Source: Proteobacteria bacterium SG_bin4 (GTDB lineage: Bacteria > Pseudomonadota > Gammaproteobacteria > Burkholderiales > Nitrosomonadaceae). Taken from it: a stretch of DNA of 13,765 bases. Below, piece after piece: positions 7,604 through 13,765 of the stretch. Position numbers and translations under genes: made by a program. Where the stretch lies: positions 1 through 13,765 of the forward strand of contig LWDH01000009.1 in assembly GCA_002083395.1 (NCBI GenBank). The letters run 5' to 3'. The notes below the pieces were generated by a model. That model was given only the letters and a program-made list of their open reading frames with translations. It had not been told where the DNA came from and did no database searches. How positions within the stretch are numbered: position 1 is the stretch's first letter; every line of letters begins with the position of its first letter.

Positions 7604-8197
7604 ATGTTACAGTTAAAAAAAACGTTATTAGGTGGTATTGCACCAGTATTGTTATCCATTGCGCTGGCAAGCCCAGTAATCGCTTCTGATGCGCACCATG
7701 CACACGGTAAAGATCATGATTTTGGAAGATTTACTAAAGATAATCTATTGTTGACTCCAAAAGACTATCGCGAATGGGTTTTTGTTGGTGCACCGGTAAC
7801 GCCAAACGATATGAACGATGGAAAAGCGGCTTTCCCTGAATTTCATAATGTTTATATTGATCCAACCAGCTGGAATCATTGGAAGAAAACGGGTCAATTC
7901 CGCGATGGAACCGTTATCGTTAAAGAATTGGTGGGTGTAGGAACCAAAGAAGCATCAAGCGGGCATGGTTATTTCCCTGGCGAATTCAATGGAATTGCTG
8001 CCATGGTTAAAGATTCGAAACGTTATGCAGATAGACCTGGGAACTGGGCGTTCTTCGGTTTCGAATCTTATGAAGCCAAAAACGGTGCGATCCAGGCCGA
8101 TGAAGCTTGTGCCGCTTGCCACAAAGAAAACGCAGCGCAGGATATGGTCTTTATTCAATATTACCCAGTGTTACGTGCTGCTAAACCTGCAAAATAA
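7604..8197 (+). CDS. cytL: Cytochrome P460 (periplasmic c-type haem protein), Ala-for-Glu active-site variant
   Basis: The 197-residue precursor has a signal peptide (KK followed by a hydrophobic core, cleavage near VIASDA at 25-30) and the haem-binding motif CAACH at 169-173 close to the C-terminus, as in Nitrosomonas P460. The segment DGTVIVKELV places Lys107 at the family lysine that cross-links to the haem meso carbon (Lys70 in mature N. europaea numbering). LLTPKDYREWV, the FRDGTV segment and the tail ending YYPVLRAAK match P460 closely as I remember it. P460 oxidises hydroxylamine, with NO, to N2O in the N. europaea enzyme. The distal glutamate needed there (Glu96 in the GLEASVKDS segment) is Ala132 here, in GIAAMVKDS. 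This predicts poor or no hydroxylamine oxidation. AAGGG six bases upstream fixes the start. The gene is monocistronic between its own promoter and terminator. Family identity is very secure; catalytic activity is uncertain. Confidence 0.95.
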   Translation: MLQLKKTLLGGIAPVLLSIALASPVIASDAHHAHGKDHDFGRFTKDNLLLTPKDYREWVFVGAPVTPNDMNDGKAAFPEFHNVYIDPTSWNHWKKTGQFRDGTVIVKELVGVGTKEASSGHGYFPGEFNGIAAMVKDSKRYADRPGNWAFFGFESYEAKNGAIQADEACAACHKENAAQDMVFIQYYPVLRAAKPAK

Positions 8198-8230
8198 GTA
8201 ATATTAGTTTTTAGCTGTAGTTAATTAATT

Positions 8231-8263
8231 TGGCATATTCAATTCATTGAATATGCCATTTTT
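8231..8263 (+). terminator. Rho-independent terminator of cytochrome P460
   Basis: TGGCATATTCAA (8231-8242) and TTGAATATGCCA (8247-8258) form a perfect 12-bp stem with a TTCA loop, followed by five T (8259-8263). It begins 34 bases after the P460 stop. On the opposite strand no comparable T-run follows, so it probably acts mainly on P460. Confidence 0.88.
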
Positions 8264-8370
8264 ATTCAGCATATTATCTTTTTATTTTTTCTTGAAAGTA
8301 ATGCTTGCGGGCGGCTCGTGCAGGCTCTCTGAGTTTGCAAGTGCCTGCTTAATCATTACGGATCATCGCG

Positions 8371-9144
8371 TTAAAAATTATTTTTCCAATTCCGTAAAGC
8401 CGTGAAAATGTCGAGTGGATCCGGTTGTGAATACCCGTAATGTTTTTGCACGCTGGCGATGATCTCCTGATTTTCACATCGTAGAAACGGATTCATTAAT
8501 TTCTCATTGCCGATGGTTGTCGGTATTGTAGGTCTATTATGGTCGCGCTGTTTTTGCGCAGCGATTCCAAATGCCAGCAATTCCGCATTCTGAGGGCCGG
8601 CAGCAAGAGCAAACTTGATATTGCTAAGCGTGTATTCATGTGCGCAGTAGATGAGTGTTTCATCAGGTAGCTGGGAAAGCTTCTGCAGTGATCGATACAT
8701 TTGCTCTGCAGTTCCTTCAAAGACTCGTCCGCATCCGCACGCGAAAAGCGTATCACCGCAAAACAGCATGCCGAATGGGTGCGATCCATAGTAAGCAATA
8801 TGATCGAGCGTGTGCCCTGGGATCTCAAAAACGCTAAGAGTTAATGGCAATTCCGGAAAGGAAATCGCATCATTTTCCATGACTGGATGAGTAATGGCTG
8901 GAATATTTTGGGAGCGCGGGCCGTATACCGGCACCTCGGAAAATTGCAGCAGACCGGTAATGCCGCCGGTATGATCATGGTGATGGTGAGTAATGAGAAT
9001 TGCAATTAACTGTAACCGTTCTGATCTAAGATACTCAATGACGGGTATAGCCGTTCCCGGATCAATCACGATCGCAGCGTTACGGCTGCGAATAACCCAG
9101 ATATAATTGTCTTTAAATGCAGCTATCGGATGTACTTTCAGCAT
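8371..9144 (-). CDS. gloB: Hydroxyacylglutathione hydrolase (glyoxalase II)
   Basis: The 257-residue cytoplasmic metallo-beta-lactamase-fold enzyme hydrolyses S-lactoylglutathione to lactate and glutathione, the second step of methylglyoxal detoxification. The binuclear metal site is complete: T-H-x-H-x-D-H at 52-58 (His53, His55, Asp57, His58), His111 in PGHTLDH, Asp131 in FCGDTLF and His169 in YCAHEYT. The motif CGCGRVFEGTAEQM and the C-terminal NPFLR are typical of GloB, and the length matches the family. GGAAA lies five bases before the ATG on the minus strand. It diverges from the methyltransferase gene with a 56-bp gap. This order is the same as gloB-yafS in E. coli. Confidence 0.95.
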   Translation of the reverse strand: MLKVHPIAAFKDNYIWVIRSRNAAIVIDPGTAIPVIEYLRSERLQLIAILITHHHHDHTGGITGLLQFSEVPVYGPRSQNIPAITHPVMENDAISFPELPLTLSVFEIPGHTLDHIAYYGSHPFGMLFCGDTLFACGCGRVFEGTAEQMYRSLQKLSQLPDETLIYCAHEYTLSNIKFALAAGPQNAELLAFGIAAQKQRDHNRPTIPTTIGNEKLMNPFLRCENQEIIASVQKHYGYSQPDPLDIFTALRNWKNNF

Positions 9145-9200
9145 AGCGTTTCCAGGAAATTGAGCGTGAAACTATTCGTGCGGAAAAATAATCGACCAAA

Positions 9201-9950
9201 ATGAATATTCAATATGATCAACAATGGTTCCAGTCCTCTCTTGGTCAATATTTGATTGAGCATGAATATCGCTACTTTGATCAAGTGGTTGCAAATATAT
9301 TTGGTTACAATGCAGTGCAGATTGGTTGGTCACAGTTTAATTTTCTTCGTCTGAATAGAATGCCATTCCATTTTACCGTGGGATCGGAAAATGGCACTTC
9401 AATTCTTGCCGAACCTGGATTCTTGCCAATTCAAAGCAATAGTATGGATCTGGTCATTTTGCCGCATACCCTTGAATTTAATTCAAATCCTCATCAAATA
9501 TTGCGGGAAGTGCATCGAATCCTGATTCCAGGTGGACATATCGTCATTTCTGGTTTTAATCCAATGAGTCTGTGGGGAATTTGCCATTATTTAAAACCAA
9601 CCCGTGAAGAATTTCCCTGGAATGGCCACTTTATTTCTTTAGCACGCTTAAAGGATTGGTTAAAGTTATTGGATTTCGAAATGGCCGGTGGCCGTCTTGG
9701 TTGTTATGTACCGCCTTTCAAACAAGAAAAGTGGCGGCGGCGTTTCCATTTTATGGAAGCTGCGGGCGATCGCTGGTGGCCTATTTCTGGGGGTGTTTAT
9801 TTTTTACAAGCCATTAAATATATGCACGGAATGCGTGTTATTAAACCCGATTGGAAAAATTGTCTGGATGGTAAAAGGAAAATGGTACCTGTTGCCCAAA
9901 AGATGGAAAAGAATTCGACGCAAGATCGATCATCGGGAGAATGTGATTAA
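9201..9950 (+). CDS. YafS-like class I SAM methyltransferase-fold protein
   Basis: The protein has 249 residues. The C-terminal half of a methyltransferase fold is clear: SNSMDLVILPHTLEF (79-93) is the acidic strand-4 region, and LREVHRILIPGGHIVISGFNP (101-121) is the classic helix and strand-5 segment of UbiE/BioC-like enzymes. The N-terminal SAM-binding loop is degenerate: only LQIG-like VQIGWSQ (39-45) is present, without the usual GxGxG. E. coli YafS, next to gloB and rnhA, has a similar position, so this is probably its counterpart. Substrate is unknown, and lack of the glycine loop leaves activity open. The ribosome site is weak. It is 19 bp upstream of rnhA on the same strand and is likely co-transcribed with rnhA and dnaQ. 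Confidence 0.8.
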   Translation: MNIQYDQQWFQSSLGQYLIEHEYRYFDQVVANIFGYNAVQIGWSQFNFLRLNRMPFHFTVGSENGTSILAEPGFLPIQSNSMDLVILPHTLEFNSNPHQILREVHRILIPGGHIVISGFNPMSLWGICHYLKPTREEFPWNGHFISLARLKDWLKLLDFEMAGGRLGCYVPPFKQEKWRRRFHFMEAAGDRWWPISGGVYFLQAIKYMHGMRVIKPDWKNCLDGKRKMVPVAQKMEKNSTQDRSSGECD

Positions 9951-9969
9951 GTTCACTTGGGAATGAGTT

Positions 9970-10449
9970 ATGAATCGAGAAACGCAGAAGGTGGTCGAAA
10001 TTTTTACCGACGGGGCATGTAAGGGAAATCCCGGTCTGGGCGGATGGGGGGCATTATTAAAATACCAGGGGCATGAGCGAGAAATTTTTGGCGGGGAAGA
10101 ACAAACGACAAATAACCGCATGGAATTACTGGCAGCAATCCGGGCGCTAGAGGCGCTAAAACGCCGTTGCAAAGTGCATTTACATACCGATTCGCAATAT
10201 CTTCAGAAAGGTATCAGCGAATGGCTTGAAGCATGGAAAGCGCGGAATTGGCGTACTTCCAATAAGAAACCGGTTAAAAATGAAGATCTCTGGAAACTGC
10301 TCGATCAATTGTCGCAGCAGCATGATATTGAATGGTGCTGGGTTCGTGGCCATTCCGGGCATGTTGATAATGAGCGCGCCGATCAACTAGCAAATCGTGG
10401 AGTTCAAATGATGAGCTCTCCCGCTATCAAAACTTATCAAGAATCTTAG
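9970..10449 (+). CDS. rnhA: Ribonuclease HI
   Basis: The 159-residue enzyme cleaves the RNA strand of RNA-DNA hybrids (R-loops, primers). All catalytic residues are present at positions offset by exactly four from E. coli RNase HI: Asp14 (FTDGACKGNPG), Glu52 (NNRMELLAAI), Asp74 (HTDSQYL), His128 (VRGHSGH) and Asp138 (ERADQLAN). The basic handle region with tryptophans (EAWKARNWRTSNKKPVKN) is also present. A GGGA at 9959-9962 supports the ATG at 9970. The stop is one base before the dnaQ ATG, so the two genes are certainly one transcription unit. In E. coli the two are divergent; here they are co-directional. Confidence 0.97.
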   Translation: MNRETQKVVEIFTDGACKGNPGLGGWGALLKYQGHEREIFGGEEQTTNNRMELLAAIRALEALKRRCKVHLHTDSQYLQKGISEWLEAWKARNWRTSNKKPVKNEDLWKLLDQLSQQHDIEWCWVRGHSGHVDNERADQLANRGVQMMSSPAIKTYQES

Positions 10450-10450
10450 T

Positions 10451-11167
10451 ATGCGCCAAATTGTACTGGATACGGAAACCACCGGCTTGGAGCATAAACT
10501 GGGGCATCGCATCATAGAAATTGCTGCGGTAGAGCTTCATCACCGGCAGTTGACGGGTAATCATTTCCACTATTACCTGAATCCTGAACGTGAAAGTGAT
10601 GAAGGAGCCTTGCAAGTTCATGGCCTTACTACCGAATTTCTACAAGATAAACCCAAATTTATCGAGATATCCACTGAGTTTCTGAGGTTTATCGGTGAAG
10701 CTGAGCTGATTATCCACAATGCCCCCTTCGATGTTGGATTTCTTAATTATGAACTGAGCCTGGCGAATCTAGGAGCGCTGGATCGTTATTGCGCATCCAT
10801 AACGGACACATTAAAACTGGCTAAAGAACTTCACCCGGGTAAACGAAACAATCTGGATGCGCTGTGTGAACGTTATAGTGTCGATAATTCCAAACGTACC
10901 CTCCACGGTGCATTATTGGATGCCGAATTGCTAGCGGAAGTCTATCTTGCAATGACACGCGGGCAAGAAAGTTTACTCATTGAGATAGATCAAGCTGAAC
11001 TGGTTCAATTTTCAGTAACTGATCTTGATAGTAGAAACCTTAGAATCATTAAGGCAACCGATGAAGAGGTGACTCAACATCAAGCCGTATTAACTCAAAT
11101 CGCACTTGAATGCGGTAGCAAGTGTATATGGGATAAACTCGAATTGGGTAAGATTGCTGAGAAATAA
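10451..11167 (+). CDS. dnaQ: DNA polymerase III epsilon subunit (3'-5' proofreading exonuclease)
   Basis: The 238-residue protein carries the full DEDDh exonuclease site: Asp7 and Glu9 in VLDTETTG (ExoI), Asp94 in HNAPFDVGF (ExoII), and His152 with Asp157 in HGALLDAELLAEVYL (ExoIII). The length is that of E. coli epsilon (243 residues), and the region after 180 would be the linker that binds the alpha subunit, so this is the replicative subunit rather than a short DnaQ-like paralogue. ATG starts one base after the rnhA stop; translation is probably coupled. Its stop is only 11 bases before the likely tip of the IS481 remnant, so its original terminator may have been displaced. No intrinsic terminator is visible after it. 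Confidence 0.96.
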   Translation: MRQIVLDTETTGLEHKLGHRIIEIAAVELHHRQLTGNHFHYYLNPERESDEGALQVHGLTTEFLQDKPKFIEISTEFLRFIGEAELIIHNAPFDVGFLNYELSLANLGALDRYCASITDTLKLAKELHPGKRNNLDALCERYSVDNSKRTLHGALLDAELLAEVYLAMTRGQESLLIEIDQAELVQFSVTDLDSRNLRIIKATDEEVTQHQAVLTQIALECGSKCIWDKLELGKIAEK

Positions 11168-11178
11168 TCTGTAGTAAT

Positions 11179-11564
11179 TGTGACCTGATCTGACAGTCGC
11201 CCGATTTGACGAAGCGCCTTTTAGATCAAATTCAGTTATTCAATGCAGTGATTTTATCGCTCCATATCTTCTTTGCGTCAACCGAAGTTTGCATTGGGGT
11301 TCTGCCACAGCACATCTTGACCTGGTGAGTCCGCGCACTGTTGTAATACACCATCCATTCATCCAGATCGTACTGTAACTCTTCAATAGACTGGTAAATC
11401 TTGCGCCGGAATGTCACTTGGTAGAATTCCTGCAAGGTGGTTTTGTGGAAACGCTCGCAAATACCGTTGGTCTGCGGATGATTGGCTTTGGTTCTGGAAT
11501 GCTCAATGTCATTGAGAGCCAGATAGAGCTGGTAATCGTGATGTTCCGGCTTGCTGTAAATCAA
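11179..11564 (-). mobile_element. 3' remnant of an IS481-type insertion sequence
   Basis: The remnant contains the 3' part of an integrase-core transposase on the minus strand and a tip-like sequence, TGTGACCTGATCTGACAG, starting at 11179, which resembles IS481-group ends. The 5' half, including the first two catalytic acids, is missing. The right boundary lies about 11555-11565, where IS256-type sequence takes over. The exact tip and junction are inferred. Confidence 0.7.
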
Positions 11565-11567
11565 CAT
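11232..11567 (-). pseudogene. Truncated IS481-family transposase (C-terminal part)
   Basis: About 111 residues remain. SKPEHHDYQLYLALNDIEH, KANHPQTNGICERFHKT and LDEWMVYYNSARTH are typical of the C-terminal half of IS481 DDE transposases; Glu38 in NGICERF is the third catalytic acid. The family motif GKMCCGRTPMQT is present as VKMCCGRTPMQT, a Gly-to-Val change. The first residues (MLI) probably come from the joined IS256 sequence, not from this gene. It cannot transpose. Confidence 0.85.
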
Positions 11568-11905
11568 GCAAAAAGATTGGGAAGAATTGTTGGCTTTTTA
11601 TGATTCTCCGGCTCAGCACTGGCAGGGCCTGAGAACCACGAATCCGATCGAATCAACCTTTGGCACCATACGCCACTGGACCAAGCGATCAAAAGGCTGT
11701 CTGACCCGCAACGGCATGTTGCACATGATGTTCAAGTTGGCTGGATGTGCGCAGAACAAGTGGCGGCGGCAACGAGGATTCAATTACCTCGCCAAAATCA
11801 TTACAGGAATCAAGTTTATTAGTGGTATTGAAGCAGCGATAGATCAAAATGCAGCTTGATTAAATCTCTGAGCACCATTTCTGACAATAACTTTTAATTT
11901 AGGGG
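11563..11905 (+). mobile_element. 3' remnant of an IS256-type (mutator-like) insertion sequence
   Basis: The remnant comprises the transposase C-terminus plus a short 3' flank. Its left edge is joined to IS481 sequence near 11563 and its right tip lies somewhere between 11875 and 11915, where IS3-type sequence begins. The segment GAGCACCATTTCTGACAATA at 11870-11889 is a candidate terminal region, but without the other end the inverted repeat cannot be confirmed. Confidence 0.6.
11566..11859 (+). pseudogene. Truncated IS256-family transposase (C-terminal part)
   Basis: Ninety-seven residues are left of a roughly 400-residue mutator-type transposase. The segment HWQGLRTTNPIESTFGTIRH, the following RSKGCLTRNGMLHMMFKL, and NKWRRQRG are characteristic of the family's C-terminus and include its final catalytic Glu (in NPIESTF). 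A stop codon lies one codon upstream of the ATG region, at 11557-11559, showing that the reading frame ends at the junction. The start methionine is fortuitous. Stop codon TGA at 11857-11859 is probably original. Confidence 0.88.
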
Positions 11906-11911
11906 AGAATT

Positions 11912-11990
11912 ACCGATTTCTTCATCATAGCGCACCTTTTGTTTAAGAAAAATCTACTTTAAGTTGGATCAAATTCCCGAGGAGACTACA
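11912..11990 (-). mobile_element. 5' tip of an IS3-type element (left copy) with start of orfA
   Basis: Read on the minus strand from 11990, the sequence starts TGTAGTCTCCTCG, the same tip as the right IS3-type copy at 13072. About 60 bases further come AAAGG and ATGATGAAGAAATCG (11928 leftward), which encodes MMKKS, the usual beginning of an IS3 OrfA. The frame then stops after a few codons (TAA at 11899-11901) because IS256-type sequence replaces the rest. The orientation equals that of the right copy. Confidence 0.65.
11966..11990 (-). repeat. IS3-type left terminal repeat (tip at 11990)
   Basis: The outer 13 bases, CGAGGAGACTACA on the plus strand (11978-11990), are the exact reverse complement of 13072-13084. 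Over 25 bases the two ends agree at about 19 positions, as expected for the imperfect left and right terminal repeats of one IS type. Confidence 0.75.
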
Positions 11991-12048
11991 ATTAGTCCCA
12001 GAAAAATGTACAAACCTCAAGTAGGATGGCAGATTCAGGAAGAAAATT

Positions 12049-13059
12049 ATGATTTGGTTGAATAATTCTAGAATAGTCGCAATGTTTGCAGTCGTATTCC
12101 TGCATTCTGCTGGACTTGTAGTCCTTTATAGTCCGATTGGAACAGAAAATTGGTGGTTAGGCAACATATACGACTCTTTTGCTCGATGGTGTGTTCCTGT
12201 TTTTGTAATGATTAGCGGAGCATTGCTGCTTGATACAACTAAGATGGAAGATTTAAAATCATTCTATATTAAACGTCTTTCTAAGATCATGATTCCTATT
12301 ATGTTCTGGACTGTTTTCTTCTTGTTATGGGTGGTTCTAAAAAAATCATTAAAAGGGGAAATTATTGAAGCGGGAGATATAACGAATCGACTCTTGTCTG
12401 GTGCGCCATACTTTCATTTGTGGTTTCTATATATGATCTTTTTTCTCTATTTGTTTACGCCGTTCTTTCGAAAAATTATTTCAAATTCATCGCGCTTTGA
12501 GATCTTAGTGCTAATTCTTTTTACATTTATTATTTCTGCGCTAAATGCTTTTATAGCAAAATTTGAATTATCTCAATCAAGTCTGTTTATTAATTGGTTT
12601 CTTACATACATTCCATATTTCTTTCTCGGATATTTTATTAGAACGGGCCAAATTCATTTCAAGAAGCCTATTTTATGGATAGTATTTAGCTTATCAGTTT
12701 TCTCAACAGCGATGGGATGTTACTTTGTTACAAAGAATCAGGGGTTGGATGCTGGTCTATATTTTTACCATTACTTGAGTATCACTGTTATTCCTATGTC
12801 AATTGCTATATTTTGCCTACTGAAAAGTTGGACAAAACCAATATACAATGTGCAATTGACCAATAAAATTTCTTCCCTGACATTGGGGATTTATCTAATA
12901 CACCCAATTTTCCTTGAGATAATTCAATACACGGGGTATGGGCCTCTATCGTACAATTCATTAATATCGATCCCTATCGCTTCCGTTGTTGTTTTTTGTT
13001 TGTCTCTAGGCATGGTTTGGGTAATCAATGCAATTCCATACATGAGGAGGATTATATAA
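12049..13059 (+). CDS. Acyltransferase-3 family membrane protein (OafA/WecH-like)
   Basis: The 336-residue protein has about ten hydrophobic helices and belongs to the acyltransferase-3 family (PF01757), which moves acetyl or other acyl groups onto surface polysaccharides, peptidoglycan or small molecules across the inner membrane. The N-terminal SRIVAMFAVVFLHSAG carries the conserved Arg8 and His19, spaced 11 apart like Arg14 and His25 of OafA. RWCVPVFVMISGALLL (46-61) is the typical second-helix segment. The start is strongly supported by AGGAAGA at 12037-12043, five bases before the ATG. Codon use is markedly AT-rich (long runs of TTT, ATT, AAA), unlike the neighbouring genes. The gene is bracketed by two IS3-type tips. 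Both points indicate horizontal transfer. Acceptor unknown; no polysaccharide genes are in the window. Confidence 0.88.
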   Translation: MIWLNNSRIVAMFAVVFLHSAGLVVLYSPIGTENWWLGNIYDSFARWCVPVFVMISGALLLDTTKMEDLKSFYIKRLSKIMIPIMFWTVFFLLWVVLKKSLKGEIIEAGDITNRLLSGAPYFHLWFLYMIFFLYLFTPFFRKIISNSSRFEILVLILFTFIISALNAFIAKFELSQSSLFINWFLTYIPYFFLGYFIRTGQIHFKKPILWIVFSLSVFSTAMGCYFVTKNQGLDAGLYFYHYLSITVIPMSIAIFCLLKSWTKPIYNVQLTNKISSLTLGIYLIHPIFLEIIQYTGYGPLSYNSLISIPIASVVVFCLSLGMVWVINAIPYMRRII

Positions 13060-13071
13060 AAAACTCGGCCG

Positions 13072-13096
13072 TGTAGTCTCCTCGAATTTTCGACCC
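13072..13096 (+). repeat. IS3-type right terminal repeat (tip at 13072)
   Basis: TGTAGTCTCCTCG at 13072-13084 is the inward-reading tip of the right IS3-type copy, 40 bases beyond its OrfB stop. It is the inverted partner of 11978-11990 on the other side of the acyltransferase gene. Confidence 0.75.
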
Positions 13097-13111
13097 AATC
13101 AAAAGTAGAGG

Positions 13112-13587
13112 TTATTGGGATTTTGCCATAGCGGACTGGATAGGTGGGGGTCTGCCAAGTGACTTATGGGGGCGTTCATGGTTGTAGCGATACCGCCACT
13201 CCTCGGTCATGCGGCACACCTCATTAAGTGTTTCAAAAACGTAGCAATCCAGCACCTCGTTACGATAAGTGCGATTAAACCTTTCGATGTAGGCTTTCCG
13301 GGTTGAATGAATCGTAAGTCGATGCCATGATGCACTGCCCAATCAGTCAGTAATTTGCTGATAAATTCAGGGCTATTATCAACAGCAAGCGCTTTGGCTT
13401 ACCATGAATCTCAATGAGTTCTTCAATGTCCGGACAGCGCGGGAAGCCAATAGGCTGGTTTGCTGCTGGCTCGGTAGTAGAGTAACGATCTGGCTATCCG
13501 GATCACCTGGCAAGCCTGGCGAAAAGATAATCCATGTTCCGTAGTCATGAACCGAACCATTTCAATCTTTCTCGCCGGGGCTATAGC
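13112..13587 (-). pseudogene. IS3-family OrfB transposase, deleted and frameshifted
   Basis: Fragments of one OrfB can be followed from right to left in three frames. The N-terminal part reads KIEMVRFMTTEHG then LSFRQACQVIRIARSLLYY (13569-13423). It is fused, after a deletion of roughly 150 codons that removes the first catalytic Asp, to IEELIEIHGKPK. About one missing base near 13398 then restores the frame of AVDNSPEFISKLL, with the second catalytic Asp in DNSPEF (usual DNGPEF). A roughly 10-base loss near 13292-13299, between copies of AAAGCC as reconstructed from family sequence, shifts to the last piece AYIERFNRTYRNEVLD (third acid Glu) and RYNHERPHKSLGRPPP, ending at 13112. The sizes of the deletions are estimated from remembered family sequences. 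Confidence 0.85.
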
Positions 13588-13765
13588 TTTTTTGCGACAA
13601 CATCCTGCAGCGCATTGTGCATGAGCGCTAGCTCAGCATACATTTTCTTGAGTTAGGCGTTCTCAGCTTAAAGTTCCTTCAACTGCTTGAGTTGCGATGC
13701 ATCCATAGCATCGTAAGCAGATTTCCATTTGTAGAGACCTTTGCAAAACCCCTGATTTTTTAAAG
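13581..13765 (-). pseudogene. IS3-family OrfA, C-terminal part with two nonsense codons
   Basis: The minus-strand frame entering at 13765 reads LYKWKSAYDAMDASQLKQLK, then EL-stop-AENA-stop-LKKMYAELALMHNALQDVV and AKKL before its natural-looking TAG at 13581-13583. This is the helix-turn-helix end and leucine-zipper region of IS3 OrfA. TAA codons at 13668-13670 and 13653-13655 sit where family members have Glu and Arg/Lys-type residues. The N-terminus is outside the window. Confidence 0.8.
13587..13593 (-). other. A6G slippery heptamer (programmed -1 frameshift site of IS3)
   Basis: On the minus strand the codons GCA AAA AAG CTA TAG end OrfA. Slipping back one base on A-AAA-AAG gives AAA AAA GCT ATA GCC, which opens straight into the OrfB frame (AIAPARKIE). 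This is the standard way IS3 elements make the OrfAB transposase. It is a relic, as both frames are broken. Confidence 0.7.

Larger units (their letters stand above)
13072..13765 (-). mobile_element. Decayed IS3-family element (right copy), running off the window edge
   Basis: On the minus strand the order is OrfA C-terminus, A6G frameshift site, OrfB pieces, OrfB stop (13112) and terminal repeat (13072). The start of the element lies beyond 13765. Nonsense codons, frameshifts and an internal deletion show it is inactive. It has the same orientation as the left tip at 11990. Confidence 0.85.

Noticed and set aside
7435..7689. 84-codon open frame upstream of and overlapping cytochrome P460
   Set aside because: No ribosome site or family resemblance; it covers the probable P460 promoter and the signal-peptide region in another frame.
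8321..8348. GCAGGC / GCCTGC inverted repeat downstream of gloB as its terminator
   Set aside because: The stem is 6 bp with a 16-17-base loop and no T-run on the minus strand.
11931..12065. Open stretch of 44 codons ending MYKPQVGWQIQEENYDLVE just before the acyltransferase
   Set aside because: Most of it is the antisense of the IS3-type left tip; the only ATG (12006) has no ribosome site, and the last codons overlap the well-supported acyltransferase start.
1..13765. CRISPR arrays, tRNA or rRNA genes, defence-system operons
   Set aside because: No regularly spaced short repeats, no tRNA/rRNA-like sequence and no nuclease or defence gene sets were recognised; the only tandem array is the protein-coding TPR repeat.

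Overview
The window looks like the chromosome of an ammonia-oxidising betaproteobacterium of the genus Nitrosomonas. The best marker is a secreted cytochrome P460 gene (7604-8197) with a CAACH haem site and the family's cross-linking lysine. The gloB / YafS-like / rnhA / dnaQ cluster is ordinary proteobacterial housekeeping, and several insertion-sequence (IS) types are present. The P460 has alanine where the N. europaea enzyme has a key glutamate. From memory that is a trait of Nitrosomonas sp. AL212, so a relative of that lineage is plausible but not proven.

Layout. Bases 1-651 hold the 3' end of a tetratricopeptide-repeat gene built of near-identical 120-bp units. It converges on a secreted DUF3617 gene (685-1203, minus). 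A 200-bp AT-rich gap with a perfect 9-bp inverted repeat separates this from an SLC13-type permease carrying two RCK_C domains (1405-3180). Next come a five-helix membrane protein with a legumain-like C13 protease domain (3383-4801) and, converging on it, an 801-residue Lon-family AAA+ protease (4846-7251, minus). After a 352-bp gap with a good sigma70-type promoter, cytochrome P460 (7604-8197) stands alone and ends at a strong intrinsic terminator. Then gloB (minus) diverges from a YafS-like methyltransferase, rnhA and dnaQ, three closely packed plus-strand genes.

From about 11180 to the right edge the window is an IS graveyard. A 3' piece of an IS481-type element abuts a 3' piece of an IS256-type element, which abuts the 5' tip of an IS3-type element. 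An AT-rich acyltransferase-3 gene (12049-13059) follows. A second, heavily decayed IS3-type copy in the same orientation runs off the right edge. The two IS3 tips facing the acyltransferase share 13 identical terminal bases in inverted orientation, so that gene sits where the passenger of a composite transposon would be.

Functional links are limited. P460 belongs to periplasmic hydroxylamine/NO chemistry. rnhA and dnaQ serve RNA-primer removal/R-loop control and proofreading. gloB detoxifies methylglyoxal. The acyltransferase probably modifies a surface polysaccharide and was probably acquired by transfer. I see no clearly new multigene system. The most interesting items are the P460 active-site substitution, the membrane C13 protease and the IS-flanked acyltransferase.
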